Shown here piece by piece: positions 22,985-30,078 of a DNA stretch of 31,649 nt. Location of the stretch: positions 1 to 31,649 of IMG/VR virus record IMGVR_UViG_3300036716_000446; one strand, written 5' to 3'. Under the pieces are notes generated by a model. It was not told the DNA's origin, made no database searches, and saw only the letters and a list, made by a program, of their open reading frames with translations. Every line of letters begins with the position of its first letter. Within the stretch, counting starts at the first letter, position 1. This DNA comes from a virus. A program made the translations under genes and the position numbers.

Positions 22985-23593
22985 CTACTTACCCTTTTGG
23001 GCTGCTGCTTTTGCTTCTGCTGCTTCTTTTGCTTTAATTTTCTTGTCTAAATATAGTGGTCTACGTTTAACTTCTTTCTTACCTTCATTAGCCTTATCAG
23101 CTTTCTCATTGTCTGCTTCAAGTTGCTCAATGATGTTTCTCATATAACTAAGGTACTCATTGGAATGGTCTGAACCATCAGCACTTGATTGTAAAATTTG
23201 TTCTATATCTAAGCTCTTAATATATTTAAATTTGGTTTCCATTTGACGTTTCTCTTTTTGGATACGTCTAATAAAAGCGTAGTATGTAATCTGTGTAAAG
23301 TATGCAAAAGGATTTTTAGATTTTGCTGGATCAAAGTTGTCCATATATGTAAGACAGTTTTCAATACCATCTAAAATCATTTCATCTCTAAATGTGTAGT
23401 TTACAAAATTTGATTTGAAGGCCAAGTGGTTTGCTATTTTAACAAAGCACTCTCCTAAGTAATTAGTTACACGTGGTTTTGGTTCACCACATTCTTCTGC
23501 TTCTATTCTTCTCTCTCTATACTCACTTATCTTGACAAGCATTTCTTTGTTGTCTATGTAGTGAGCTGAGTTTGGGTCTCTCCTTTTTGCCAT
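22985..23593 (-). CDS. 55: Late-transcription sigma factor, T4 gp55-like
   Basis: 202 residues (T4 gp55 is 185). FRDEMILDGIENCLTYMDNFDP and NPFAYFTQITYYAFIRRIQKEKRQ match sigma region 2, which recognises the TATAAATA box. The tail is Lys/Ala-rich (KKIKAKEAAEAKAAAQKGK), unlike T4, and the clamp-binding end is not obvious. The TATAAATA boxes in this window are its expected targets. Ribosome site AGGAG, 7 bases before ATG. Confidence 0.93.
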   Translation of the reverse strand: MAKRRDPNSAHYIDNKEMLVKISEYRERRIEAEECGEPKPRVTNYLGECFVKIANHLAFKSNFVNYTFRDEMILDGIENCLTYMDNFDPAKSKNPFAYFTQITYYAFIRRIQKEKRQMETKFKYIKSLDIEQILQSSADGSDHSNEYLSYMRNIIEQLEADNEKADKANEGKKEVKRRPLYLDKKIKAKEAAEAKAAAQKGK

Positions 23594-23602
23594 AATATAC
23601 TC

Positions 23603-24022
23603 CTAATGTATTTGTTTTTTCATTACTGCTTCAGCTAATTCAGTTAGCGTTTCAATGTCTAATTCTTCTGGTAGTTCTTCAAGGTCCATTTCAGGAAGTT
23701 CTTCTATAAAGTCGCCACGCCATTCAGGCCTGCCAAAATATATTGACTTAACCATTCTATGATATCCTGAAATAAAATTTTCTTGTAATGCTGCCACCGT
23801 GATAACGTTCTTCCTATCTATAGAAAAGATTTGTTCTTCTGCCACTGCTACCCATGGTCTTAAATTTATAGATTCTCCTAATACACCTTGTGGTGTGGGC
23901 ATAATTTGAGGTACTAACTCAATAGGGTGTTCTATATTTACTACGTCGTCTCCATAACTAACTTTGCCGACTAGCGTTGAGCCGTCCATCAATTTTACTA
24001 TACTAATTTCTTGTTTAGACAT
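23603..24022 (-). CDS. Sm-like fold small protein, conserved beside uvsW/55
   Basis: 139 residues. The N-terminal ISIVKLMDGSTLVGKVSYGDDVVNIEHPIEL resembles an Sm1 motif (strand, DGxxxxGxV, strand). The C-terminus is very acidic (ELPEMDLEELPEELDIETLTELAEAV). Such proteins are common in T4-like marine phages without a proven role; RNA binding is possible. It overlaps the end of uvsW by 8 bases. Confidence 0.75.
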   Translation of the reverse strand: MSKQEISIVKLMDGSTLVGKVSYGDDVVNIEHPIELVPQIMPTPQGVLGESINLRPWVAVAEEQIFSIDRKNVITVAALQENFISGYHRMVKSIYFGRPEWRGDFIEELPEMDLEELPEELDIETLTELAEAVMKKQIH

Positions 24023-25472
24023 TTATTTTTACCAATTTATAGTTAAACCCCTCTTCGTTATAGAGTTTAATACGTTCTATTAAATGATTCAATGTATAAT
24101 TCTTGTGTGATTTCCACGATAAGTCATCACCAATATCAAACAAGTTACATACAACCTTTTTGTCTCCTTTACGAAGTCCTCTTCCTATTGATTGTAAGTT
24201 TCTTATTCTGCTCTTACTAGGAGAGGCAAAGACAATATTATGTAAGTTCCTTATATTTATACCCGTAGAAAATGTGCCGTACGAAGCAACAATAATAGCA
24301 TTACTTTCTTTTTCTGTTAATGCTCTTATTTCTTCTCTTGTTTCTGTATCTGTTCCACCATGTACAAAGAACACAGAACGATCTTCGCCTTTAAGCATGT
24401 CATATAATACCCTTCCATGCTTTTCTACGAACTGAAATAGTAATAATGTGTTGCCCTCTTGTGCTATCGTTAAGTTTTTAATGATCTCATTTCGCTGAGG
24501 GTTAGTAACAATCCAATCTATTTCCTCTTGATATGTTTTCTTTTTCATATCTTTCTTTTCAGCATCTTTATAATTTAAAGTGCAACATATAATTTTTAAA
24601 TTTGCCAGTTGTTTGTCGTCCATTAATTTTTTAGTTGTAGTAACCTTATGCACAGGTCCAAACGTGCCTTCTAATACTAATTTATGAGTCTTAGTACCGT
24701 CTAGTGTACCCGTAGTCCCGATCCTATAGGGTGTGTTAGTACATTTATTCATTAAACTTGTAAGGGATTTAGCCTTAAATAAATGAGCCTCATCGCCATA
24801 GAATACATCAAAGTCTTTGAACCATGCCTTCGGATACTTGTATATTGATTGCCATGTACTGATAGTTATTGGCCATTCATTAGTCTTATCTTTGCCACCA
24901 TATATTCTATGACAGTTTTCTGAAACCTTCCACGGGTCTGCACTAGCATAGTCCTCAAAGTCACCATACATCTGTTCTACTAATGATGTTGTTGGTACTA
25001 CAATGAGTTGCTTGCGTCCTCTCGCTTGGTGATACCTTACCAGAGAATATATAATGAGAGACTTACCACTAGCAGTGGGAGAAAGAAGTAAAGATCTACC
25101 TTCTCTAATACAATGATCAACTGCGTCCCTTTGATAGTCCCTAATTTGAATTTCTTTGCCATTTGCTTGTAACCTTAATGAGTCTGTTAATAATTTTACA
25201 TCTGTTTGTTCACTAATATCATCTACGTCTACTTCCATTTCGTATTCTAATGTATTAGCAAAGTCCTTTAAGTAAGGCAGTAACCCTACATATAATTCTT
25301 TCGTGTACATACTATATAGTCTAGCTTTACCGTCCCACATTCTATTTCTGTATAGTGGCATGAACTTAGCTCCTGGAACATCAAAAGTAAAGAAGTCACA
25401 TATCTCTTGATCAGTGCTCAAGTCTGTATCTATTTTAAGATATACAGAATCTTTTTGTTTTACTTTTATCAA
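24015..25472 (-). CDS. uvsW: ATP-dependent helicase UvsW
   Basis: 485 residues, TTG start. The N-terminal substrate-binding part (FDVPGAKFMPLYRNRMWDGKARLYS) and RDYQRDAVDHCI (Q-motif-like) are UvsW features. Walker A SPTASGKSL, DEAH box YGDEAHLF, motif III GTTGT, and motif VI QSIGRGLRKGD complete a superfamily 2 helicase. It unwinds R-loops and recombination forks, shifting replication from origins to recombination. The rare start codon and shared leader suggest tight translational control. Confidence 0.95.
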   Translation of the reverse strand: MIKVKQKDSVYLKIDTDLSTDQEICDFFTFDVPGAKFMPLYRNRMWDGKARLYSMYTKELYVGLLPYLKDFANTLEYEMEVDVDDISEQTDVKLLTDSLRLQANGKEIQIRDYQRDAVDHCIREGRSLLLSPTASGKSLIIYSLVRYHQARGRKQLIVVPTTSLVEQMYGDFEDYASADPWKVSENCHRIYGGKDKTNEWPITISTWQSIYKYPKAWFKDFDVFYGDEAHLFKAKSLTSLMNKCTNTPYRIGTTGTLDGTKTHKLVLEGTFGPVHKVTTTKKLMDDKQLANLKIICCTLNYKDAEKKDMKKKTYQEEIDWIVTNPQRNEIIKNLTIAQEGNTLLLFQFVEKHGRVLYDMLKGEDRSVFFVHGGTDTETREEIRALTEKESNAIIVASYGTFSTGINIRNLHNIVFASPSKSRIRNLQSIGRGLRKGDKKVVCNLFDIGDDLSWKSHKNYTLNHLIERIKLYNEEGFNYKLVKINV

Positions 25473-25473
25473 A

Positions 25474-25507
25474 ACTTTTTTTGCTCCAAAAAGGTCGTCA
25501 TTTTTTT
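25474..25507 (-). promoter_or_regulatory. Leader element of uvsW, shared with gene 44
   Basis: A7, nine bases, then the same 18-mer as before gene 44 (25474-25491). Here the element contains a possible 10-codon frame (ATG at 25501, MTTFLEQKKF) whose TGA overlaps the uvsW TTG start, which could couple initiation. Confidence 0.5.
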
Positions 25508-25511
25508 CTCA

Positions 25512-25955
25512 CTATAAAAGGCCGTTAGTAAACTTGGTCCACTCAATAGCGTTTTTGATATCGAAAGAACGGCTATTTAAACTCCTCATAACACCCTCTA
25601 TAAGGGTTATACAAGTGTCTATATACTCGACTTTATCAGTTAGTTTAATAATATCTGGGTCTGTATCTAAGAAGTCATTCATCTGATTATTCAAAGGAGC
25701 GTTACCTAGGTACTGATCCCAGCCAAACTCATTAAGCTCTTGTTGTGTTAATTCCCCTCGATAATACTTCCACTTGATACGTCGTAGGGATAGTAAGTTG
25801 GATTTATTTTTGCGCAACTGTAATTTAAACGTAGACAACATGTTTAAATACTTGGCATGAAGTTCTGGTGTTTTTGTAGACTCAGGACCTAAATTTAAGT
25901 CGTCAATTTTACAATCTTCAACCCACATGTCCTGCAGTTCATTTAATGTAATCAT
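25512..25955 (-). CDS. uvsY: Recombination mediator UvsY
   Basis: 147 residues from ATG 25955 (T4 UvsY has 137). The start matches the T4 beginning (short strand, then ELQDMW); a longer frame to 25997 would lie across its promoter. LRRIKWKYYRGELTQ and the C-terminal MRSLNSRSFDIKNAIEWTKFTNG fit the family (T4 ends SRGFAIKHIQDMRAFEAG). It helps UvsX displace gp32 from single-stranded DNA. The start lies 6 bases after the -10 box, so the mRNA is probably leaderless. Confidence 0.9.
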   Translation of the reverse strand: MITLNELQDMWVEDCKIDDLNLGPESTKTPELHAKYLNMLSTFKLQLRKNKSNLLSLRRIKWKYYRGELTQQELNEFGWDQYLGNAPLNNQMNDFLDTDPDIIKLTDKVEYIDTCITLIEGVMRSLNSRSFDIKNAIEWTKFTNGLL

Positions 25956-25961
25956 AGTATA

Positions 25962-25990
25962 ATTATAGTTGATACCTAACCAAGGATCAA
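25962..25990 (-). promoter_or_regulatory. Early/middle promoter of the uvsY-uvsW-55 operon
   Basis: TTGATC (25985-25990), 17-base spacer starting CTTGGTTA, TATAAT (25962-25967). The predicted start is the A of the uvsY ATG. The -35 lies just downstream of the preceding virion gene. Confidence 0.82.
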
Positions 25991-26006
25991 GTAACAAGAG
26001 TACCGT

Positions 26007-26891
26007 TTAATCGGCTTCGTCAGTGATTGTAATAATAAGATTTTGTTTTACTGTTGTTGTACCGTCTGTAACGCTAACTGTCGTTGTATAACGGTCCTTG
26101 ACTTCATAATTTGGTGCAGTACCGAATGTTAATACTCCAGTTGATGAGACTATACTCATAGAACTTGCATCACCACCTGCTATACTGTAAGTCAATGTAT
26201 TATTCTCAGGATCAGTAGCTACAATGGTACCAATTGCTGTTTGGTTCTCTGCTGCCCAGAAGAACCCTGATGAAGTAATAGTTGGTCCAACATTAGTAGG
26301 TACAAACGAAACAGGCTGTGTTGTTGTTTCAATTATATAATCTCTGTATCTAAACATAGCCACACCAACCATATAGTCTGTTTGGCCTGATGATATTTCA
26401 AAGTCTAACCCTTGTAAACTAACAGGGAAAGCATCTCTAAATATAAATTGAGTTTGTGGATTATTGTTTGAGTCTAATAGAAACAAGCTGGCATCTGATG
26501 AAGTAAATGCTTTGGGTTCAACATCTGGAAACCTATATGTTTGTGTGTCTTTAAATGTTTGGTGTTGTTTGTGATCCTCTGGAAAGCCTAGTCCGATAAG
26601 CCAGTCATATAACTCTTTATAGTTTTTCATGTCCTCTTGAATCAAGAACCGTATCATTAACACACCAAAGTCTAATTTGTCTCCTGCATGTGGTATATCA
26701 ACAAGTGGTGTGGGAAATACTGCCGGTGGTAGATTCATTTCCGGAATGTTTGCTGCTTGACAGAAGTAAGACACGTTAGGAATATTATGTATCTGAAATT
26801 TAAAGGCATTGGGTCGTAAATAATCCAGTTCATTAGGATTATTACTGCTCCAACTTGCCTCCGTTACATTAGCAATATTTGTTGTTGTCAT
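26007..26891 (-). CDS. Virion (tail or baseplate-like) protein with a C-terminal cadherin-like domain
   Basis: 294 residues. The first 200 (LRPNAFKFQIHNIPNVSYFCQAANIPEMNLPP, then FGVLMIRFLIQEDMKNYKELYDWLIGLG) recall structural proteins of marine T4-like phages, possibly tail-tube or baseplate related. The final 90 residues form a cadherin/Ig-type domain: NQTAIGTIVATDPENNTLTYSI, STGVLTF, TTTVSVTDG. Such domains often display sugar or surface binding. The ATG overlaps the 51-aa gene as ATGA. The exact virion part is not certain. Confidence 0.75.
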   Translation of the reverse strand: MTTTNIANVTEASWSSNNPNELDYLRPNAFKFQIHNIPNVSYFCQAANIPEMNLPPAVFPTPLVDIPHAGDKLDFGVLMIRFLIQEDMKNYKELYDWLIGLGFPEDHKQHQTFKDTQTYRFPDVEPKAFTSSDASLFLLDSNNNPQTQFIFRDAFPVSLQGLDFEISSGQTDYMVGVAMFRYRDYIIETTTQPVSFVPTNVGPTITSSGFFWAAENQTAIGTIVATDPENNTLTYSIAGGDASSMSIVSSTGVLTFGTAPNYEVKDRYTTTVSVTDGTTTVKQNLIITITDEAD

Positions 26892-27043
26892 CTACCTTGT
26901 CCTCTGTATTTCTTGTGACTCTTTCTTTTGTTTTTGTTCATTGTACTTGTAGAAATTTTAACTCTTCTTCCACGTCCGCCTTGTCCTTGGCTTGAACACT
27001 TTTTTGTTGGTGTCAACCCTTTAAACTTTCCTATATATGCCAT
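26888..27043 (-). CDS. 51-aa highly basic protein
   Basis: Starts ATG 27043 and ends as ATGA with the virion protein. Of 51 residues 17 are Lys or Arg, with one Cys, and a core CSSQGQGGRGRR and MNKNKRKSHKKYRGQGR at the end. It is likely to bind nucleic acid, for instance in DNA packaging or as a virion core protein. No ribosome site is clear; the ATG follows the IscA stop by 13 bases. I recall similar small basic proteins in oceanic T4-like phages but cannot confirm identity. Confidence 0.7.
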   Translation of the reverse strand: MAYIGKFKGLTPTKKCSSQGQGGRGRRVKISTSTMNKNKRKSHKKYRGQGR

Positions 27044-27056
27044 AATAATTTATAAT

Positions 27057-27380
27057 TTAAAACTGTACCGATACTCCACACCCACACGCTGATGACTGTT
27101 GAGGATTATTAAATTGAAACCCTTCGTTTAATCCGTCCCTCATCCAACTAATAGTAGTACCATCTAAATAATTTTCTGATAAGGAGCATACCCACATCTT
27201 AAATTTTCCAAAATCTATTTCGATATCACTCTCTTCTAGTGGTGCGTCAGCATAATCAAATTCATATTCGAATCCTGCACACCCTCCGCCTATTAAGGCA
27301 AACCGTATGCCTTGTCTTTTATTACTCTCTACCTTTTCGATAGCATGTAGTAAGGCATCATCAGTAAAATCTATATTCAT
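27057..27380 (-). CDS. iscA: A-type Fe-S carrier (IscA/ErpA-like)
   Basis: 107 residues. Cys34 in GGGCAGFEYEF and the pair ACGCG near the C-terminus form the three-cysteine set of A-type carriers. It takes Fe-S clusters from a scaffold and passes them to apo-proteins. It overlaps iscU by 4 bases (ATGA), so both are made together. Possible clients in this phage are QueE (4Fe-4S) and other enzymes. Confidence 0.92.
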   Translation of the reverse strand: MNIDFTDDALLHAIEKVESNKRQGIRFALIGGGCAGFEYEFDYADAPLEESDIEIDFGKFKMWVCSLSENYLDGTTISWMRDGLNEGFQFNNPQQSSACGCGVSVQF

Positions 27381-27805
27381 TCAGGTCCTCTATTATGTTT
27401 ACGATCCGTTTTCTTCTGTTCCCAATGCACAATTGCTTGATTAATGCTAGCCTCTGCTAATACAGAACAATGTAACTTAATAGGCGGTAACTCTAATGCT
27501 TTTGCTATATCTCTATCTTTAATAAGTTTAGCCTCTTCAATCGTCCTACCCTTAAGCATGTCCACAAACAATGTTGAACTCGCTATTGCTGAGCCACAAC
27601 CATAAGTCTTAAATTTCACATCTAAAATTGTATCCGTTTCCGGATCTAATTTGAGATCTAACTTCATGACATCTCCACAAGCTGGTGCTCCTGTCATTCC
27701 AGTGGCAACATCTGGATCATTAGGATCAAATCTGCCTACTGCATGTTTCTCTGGGTTTTTTAATACTGATTCAAATCTTTCTACTACCTGTTTACTGTAC
27801 GCCAT
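27377..27805 (-). CDS. iscU: Fe-S cluster scaffold (IscU/NifU-N-like)
   Basis: 142 residues. GAPACGDVMKL (first Cys with the usual Asp two residues on), TYGCGSAIASS (second Cys), and LPPIKLHCSVLAEASI (third Cys with the LPPxKxHCS chaperone-binding motif) are all intact, so it should be active. No IscS, HscA or ferredoxin is in the window; it probably uses host sulfur donation. It has both an early-type promoter and an overlapping TATAAATA box. Ribosome site GGAGG, 5 bases before ATG. Confidence 0.95.
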   Translation of the reverse strand: MAYSKQVVERFESVLKNPEKHAVGRFDPNDPDVATGMTGAPACGDVMKLDLKLDPETDTILDVKFKTYGCGSAIASSTLFVDMLKGRTIEEAKLIKDRDIAKALELPPIKLHCSVLAEASINQAIVHWEQKKTDRKHNRGPE

Positions 27806-27827
27806 GCGGCCTCCGTTAATGTAATAG

Positions 27828-27835
27828 TATTTATA
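27828..27835 (-). promoter_or_regulatory. Late promoter (TATAAATA) of iscU-iscA and virion genes
   Basis: An exact box on the minus strand, start expected about 27822, with a 16-base leader carrying GGAGG. It overlaps the -10 of the early-type promoter by three bases. Confidence 0.8.
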
Positions 27836-27861
27836 ATACTTTCATTGTAACCAGAAGTAAA
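27833..27861 (-). promoter_or_regulatory. Early/middle promoter of iscU
   Basis: TTTACT (27856-27861), 17-base spacer with GGTT at positions 4-7, TATTAT (27833-27838). It is the weakest of the six similar promoters but keeps all their spacings. Confidence 0.6.
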
Positions 27862-27895
27862 GAAGGTTGAATACCAATTTAATAAATACTGTAAT

Positions 27896-28423
27896 ATGTT
27901 TTACTATAACGATAATAAACTATGTGTTGTTTGCCTTGAAAGGTGTGGCCATACCAGCATGTTTGATTATTTTAACATACCTCCTTGGACCCAACAAAAC
28001 CTTTTTGATTTTGAGACTGATCAACCCTTTTGGGTAAGGGACTTCAAACTGACAAAAACAAAAGAAAAAATTGTTGTTGTGCGGAACCCCTACGATAGAC
28101 TTTTATCTGCAATCAAGAGTTCAAAATATATTTCTCACTTATCACCTTGGCGGAAAACAGATTGGATAAGAAGTCATTCTGTCCACTACCTGTTTAGATT
28201 AACTGATACTAAATTTAATATCATAGACTTTAATAAATTAAAAAACTATATTGGTCAACCCCACCAGGCACTGAAGACAAATTCTGTTGCGTTTGGGCAT
28301 AAAGAAATTTTTAATGAGTTTTGGAGTGAGGAAGAGATGGAACGTGAATTCGTAGCATACAATAAAATAATGGAAGAGAGGACACCTATTACTGTAACTC
28401 ATTGGAAAGACCTTTATAAATAA
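27896..28423 (+). CDS. Sulfotransferase family protein
   Basis: 175 residues on the strand opposite most genes. LERCGHTSMFDYF (14-26) is the PAPS 5'-phosphosulfate loop. VVVRNPYDRLLSAIKS (60-75) is the 3'-phosphate site, with Arg63, Arg68 and Ser71 at the family positions. It would transfer sulfate from PAPS to a sugar or protein. It is shorter than usual (about 250), so the acceptor part is small. No ribosome site stands near the ATG; AGAAGG is 30 bases upstream. It is divergent from iscU. Its stop codon lies within the late promoter for the next gene. Confidence 0.85.
   Translation: MFYYNDNKLCVVCLERCGHTSMFDYFNIPPWTQQNLFDFETDQPFWVRDFKLTKTKEKIVVVRNPYDRLLSAIKSSKYISHLSPWRKTDWIRSHSVHYLFRLTDTKFNIIDFNKLKNYIGQPHQALKTNSVAFGHKEIFNEFWSEEEMEREFVAYNKIMEERTPITVTHWKDLYK
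28415..28422 (+). promoter_or_regulatory. Late promoter (TATAAATA) of the 71-aa gene
   Basis: An exact box at the very end of the sulfotransferase gene, overlapping its stop codon. Start expected near 28428, leader about 40 bases. Confidence 0.75.
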
Positions 28424-28449
28424 TTGTGTCCATTAAGGACATGACACAA
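28424..28449 (+). promoter_or_regulatory. Leader hairpins before the 71-aa gene
   Basis: TTGTGTC and GACACAA (7 bp, 12-base loop) can pair, and inside them TGTCC and GGACA (5-base loop) form an alternative. They fall at the start of the late transcript, ahead of the AGGAG ribosome site. They could stabilise the mRNA, as 5' hairpins do in phage transcripts. Confidence 0.4.
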
Positions 28450-28468
28450 ACACACACAGGAGAATATT

Positions 28469-28684
28469 ATGTCAGATAATAAATCAGGGTTCGAAATCAG
28501 AGCCGACTTACTTTCACAAGCACAAGGTATCCTACAGGATAACCATCAAAGAAAAGTTGATGCAGTTTACATGCACAACGATTCATTTCCTAACGATAAA
28601 AAGCCTATGCCTACAACCAGCATCTCAGCAAGTGATGTTATTGCAGTGGCACAAGAGCTTAACGAATTCGTTAATCAAAAGTAA
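28469..28684 (+). CDS. Small conserved protein beside the capsid gene, unknown function
   Basis: 71 residues, hydrophilic, mostly helical (GFEIRADLLSQAQGILQDNHQRKVDAVY), with a second helix SASDVIAVAQELNEFVNQ. Similar small proteins (GFExRxxLLxxAxxxL) are known to me from oceanic T4-like phages. It has a strong AGGAG ribosome site and its own late promoter. It ends 14 bases before a strong terminator. A virion or assembly role is plausible. Confidence 0.8.
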   Translation: MSDNKSGFEIRADLLSQAQGILQDNHQRKVDAVYMHNDSFPNDKKPMPTTSISASDVIAVAQELNEFVNQK

Positions 28685-28698
28685 ATCTTTTAGATAAA

Positions 28699-28724
28699 AA
28701 AACACCCGCGATCGCGGGTGTTTT
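28699..28724. terminator. Strong bidirectional terminator between the 71-aa gene and gene 23
   Basis: A near-perfect inverted repeat with a GC core CACCCGCG/CGCGGGTG, flanked by A and T runs. It can stop the plus-strand genes and, on the minus strand, the gene 22-23 transcript 31 bases after the stop of 23. Confidence 0.92.
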
Positions 28725-28755
28725 CAGTTTAACCTTATAAAGGTTACGACTTAAT

Positions 28756-30021
28756 TTACATTAAGTTTGTAACTTTTACTGATCTATAATACTGGTTACG
28801 ATCTGCTGTAAATGTGTCAGCATCTGTAGTTCCGTCAGCCTTCATTACAAATGGGTTAGCAATCATGCCATACCTAGTCTTGAAACCAATCTTAGGTTGG
28901 AATGTGCTAGGGTCTATGGCCCTAACCATTTGAAGTGGGACGTATGGACAGTAGAAAAGACCTGCGTCATAAGGGCTAGTGCCTTTATAACCTGCTACAT
29001 AGAACTGACTAGCAGCTCCTGTGTTAGCAGAATATGGATCTATGTAAACTCTGTAACGACCGTTTAGAACTCCGGCAAATGTATTACCTGTGTCATCAAC
29101 GTTTAAATTTGTTGATAATGCTGGAGCATAGTCTAAAACACCAGCCATTGCAAGAGCAGAAGCCACGTCTGAAGAACAGATAATAAAATTACCTTTTCCA
29201 CGTCTTGTGTCTTGTGCAATTACGTTAGCATCGCGTTCAATGTTAAACAATAGACCTTTAAATCTTTCTACAGACCACCTACCGTTACTGTCGACATCTA
29301 AGTCAAAAGTTCCAGCCGTAGCAGTTGAGGCTGAGCCTGTTTTTGCTACTTTGTAAATAGTTCTGATTACCTCACGGTTAATTTCAGCAAGTATTTCCTG
29401 TGAAAGGATGTTACTTAGCTCGGATTCTGCATCTAAACCATGAACAGCTTTTAAATCTTGTGCAAGTTCAACTGTGTATTCTGCTTTCAATGCTCTTGAT
29501 TTAGCAGTAACAGTTGTCTTCTCGATTGAAAACGCCATTTCATTAAGTGTAGTTGAGTCTCCGAAGCCTTCAGCTGTGCTTGTAGATACACCAGCGCCAG
29601 TTGTGTAGGTACCATCTACTGGATTAGCTCCAGCATGTGTTCCTGCACCCGAAAAGTCTGTATCAGCTTCGTTAAATAAAGCCTCTGTACCAGCCATTGT
29701 GGTATAGTGTGACTTCATTGCGAAGATAAGACCTGTTGGGCCTGACATAGGTTGTACGCCACAAACGTCATAAGCCATAAGGTTAGGCAAAGCACGTCTA
29801 ACTAACGATATTAATATCGGATCGTAGTTGTCAACGCCTGCACCTGTTTGGTTTGTGTGTGTAGCCTCGAAAAGAGCTTCCTTCTCCTCACGGAGAGCCT
29901 TCTCCTGATTTTCGAGCACTACTGTCGTAACCGCACGCTTGTAAGGATCCGAGATCTCTTGTAGATCAGGATGCTGCAATACGGGCTGCCACTTTTTCTG
30001 TAGTTCTTCTGAAAGATACAT
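28756..30021 (-). CDS. 23: Major capsid protein, T4 gp23-like
   Basis: 421 residues (T4: 521). YDPILISLVRRALPNLMAYDVCGVQPMSGPTGLIFAMKSHYTT is the highly conserved gp23 core used for phage surveys, followed by FNEADTDFSGAG, MAFSIEKTTVTAKSRALKAEYTVELAQDLKAVHGLDAE. In T4 the N-terminal 65 residues are cut off by the prohead protease; a similar helical prefix is present here. It follows the scaffold gene with its own late promoter and AAGGAG ribosome site. Confidence 0.97.
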   Translation of the reverse strand: MYLSEELQKKWQPVLQHPDLQEISDPYKRAVTTVVLENQEKALREEKEALFEATHTNQTGAGVDNYDPILISLVRRALPNLMAYDVCGVQPMSGPTGLIFAMKSHYTTMAGTEALFNEADTDFSGAGTHAGANPVDGTYTTGAGVSTSTAEGFGDSTTLNEMAFSIEKTTVTAKSRALKAEYTVELAQDLKAVHGLDAESELSNILSQEILAEINREVIRTIYKVAKTGSASTATAGTFDLDVDSNGRWSVERFKGLLFNIERDANVIAQDTRRGKGNFIICSSDVASALAMAGVLDYAPALSTNLNVDDTGNTFAGVLNGRYRVYIDPYSANTGAASQFYVAGYKGTSPYDAGLFYCPYVPLQMVRAIDPSTFQPKIGFKTRYGMIANPFVMKADGTTDADTFTADRNQYYRSVKVTNLM

Positions 30022-30064
30022 CAGTTTCTCCTTGTTTTACGTTTGTTATTTATTATAACCTAAT

Positions 30065-30072
30065 TATTTATA
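30065..30072 (-). promoter_or_regulatory. Late promoter (TATAAATA) of gene 23
   Basis: An exact box on the minus strand. Start expected near 30059, leader about 38 bases with AAGGAG near its end. It sits directly after the stop of 22 and allows much higher capsid than scaffold expression. Confidence 0.85.
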
Positions 30073-30078
30073 ATAATT

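Noticed and set aside
24254-24261. TATAAATA on the minus strand within uvsW
   Set aside because: It lies inside a coding region more than 230 bases before the next gene start with no ribosome site near it. Such a short AT-rich box occurs by chance.
27047-27054. TATAAATT box before the 51-aa basic gene
   Set aside because: It lies three bases from the ATG, so a late transcript would start within the gene.
27867-27895. Plus-strand TTGAAT-17-TGTAAT promoter ahead of the sulfotransferase
   Set aside because: Its transcript would begin after the ATG of the gene, and it lacks the GGTT element. The nearby AATAAATA is also too close to the ATG to serve clearly.
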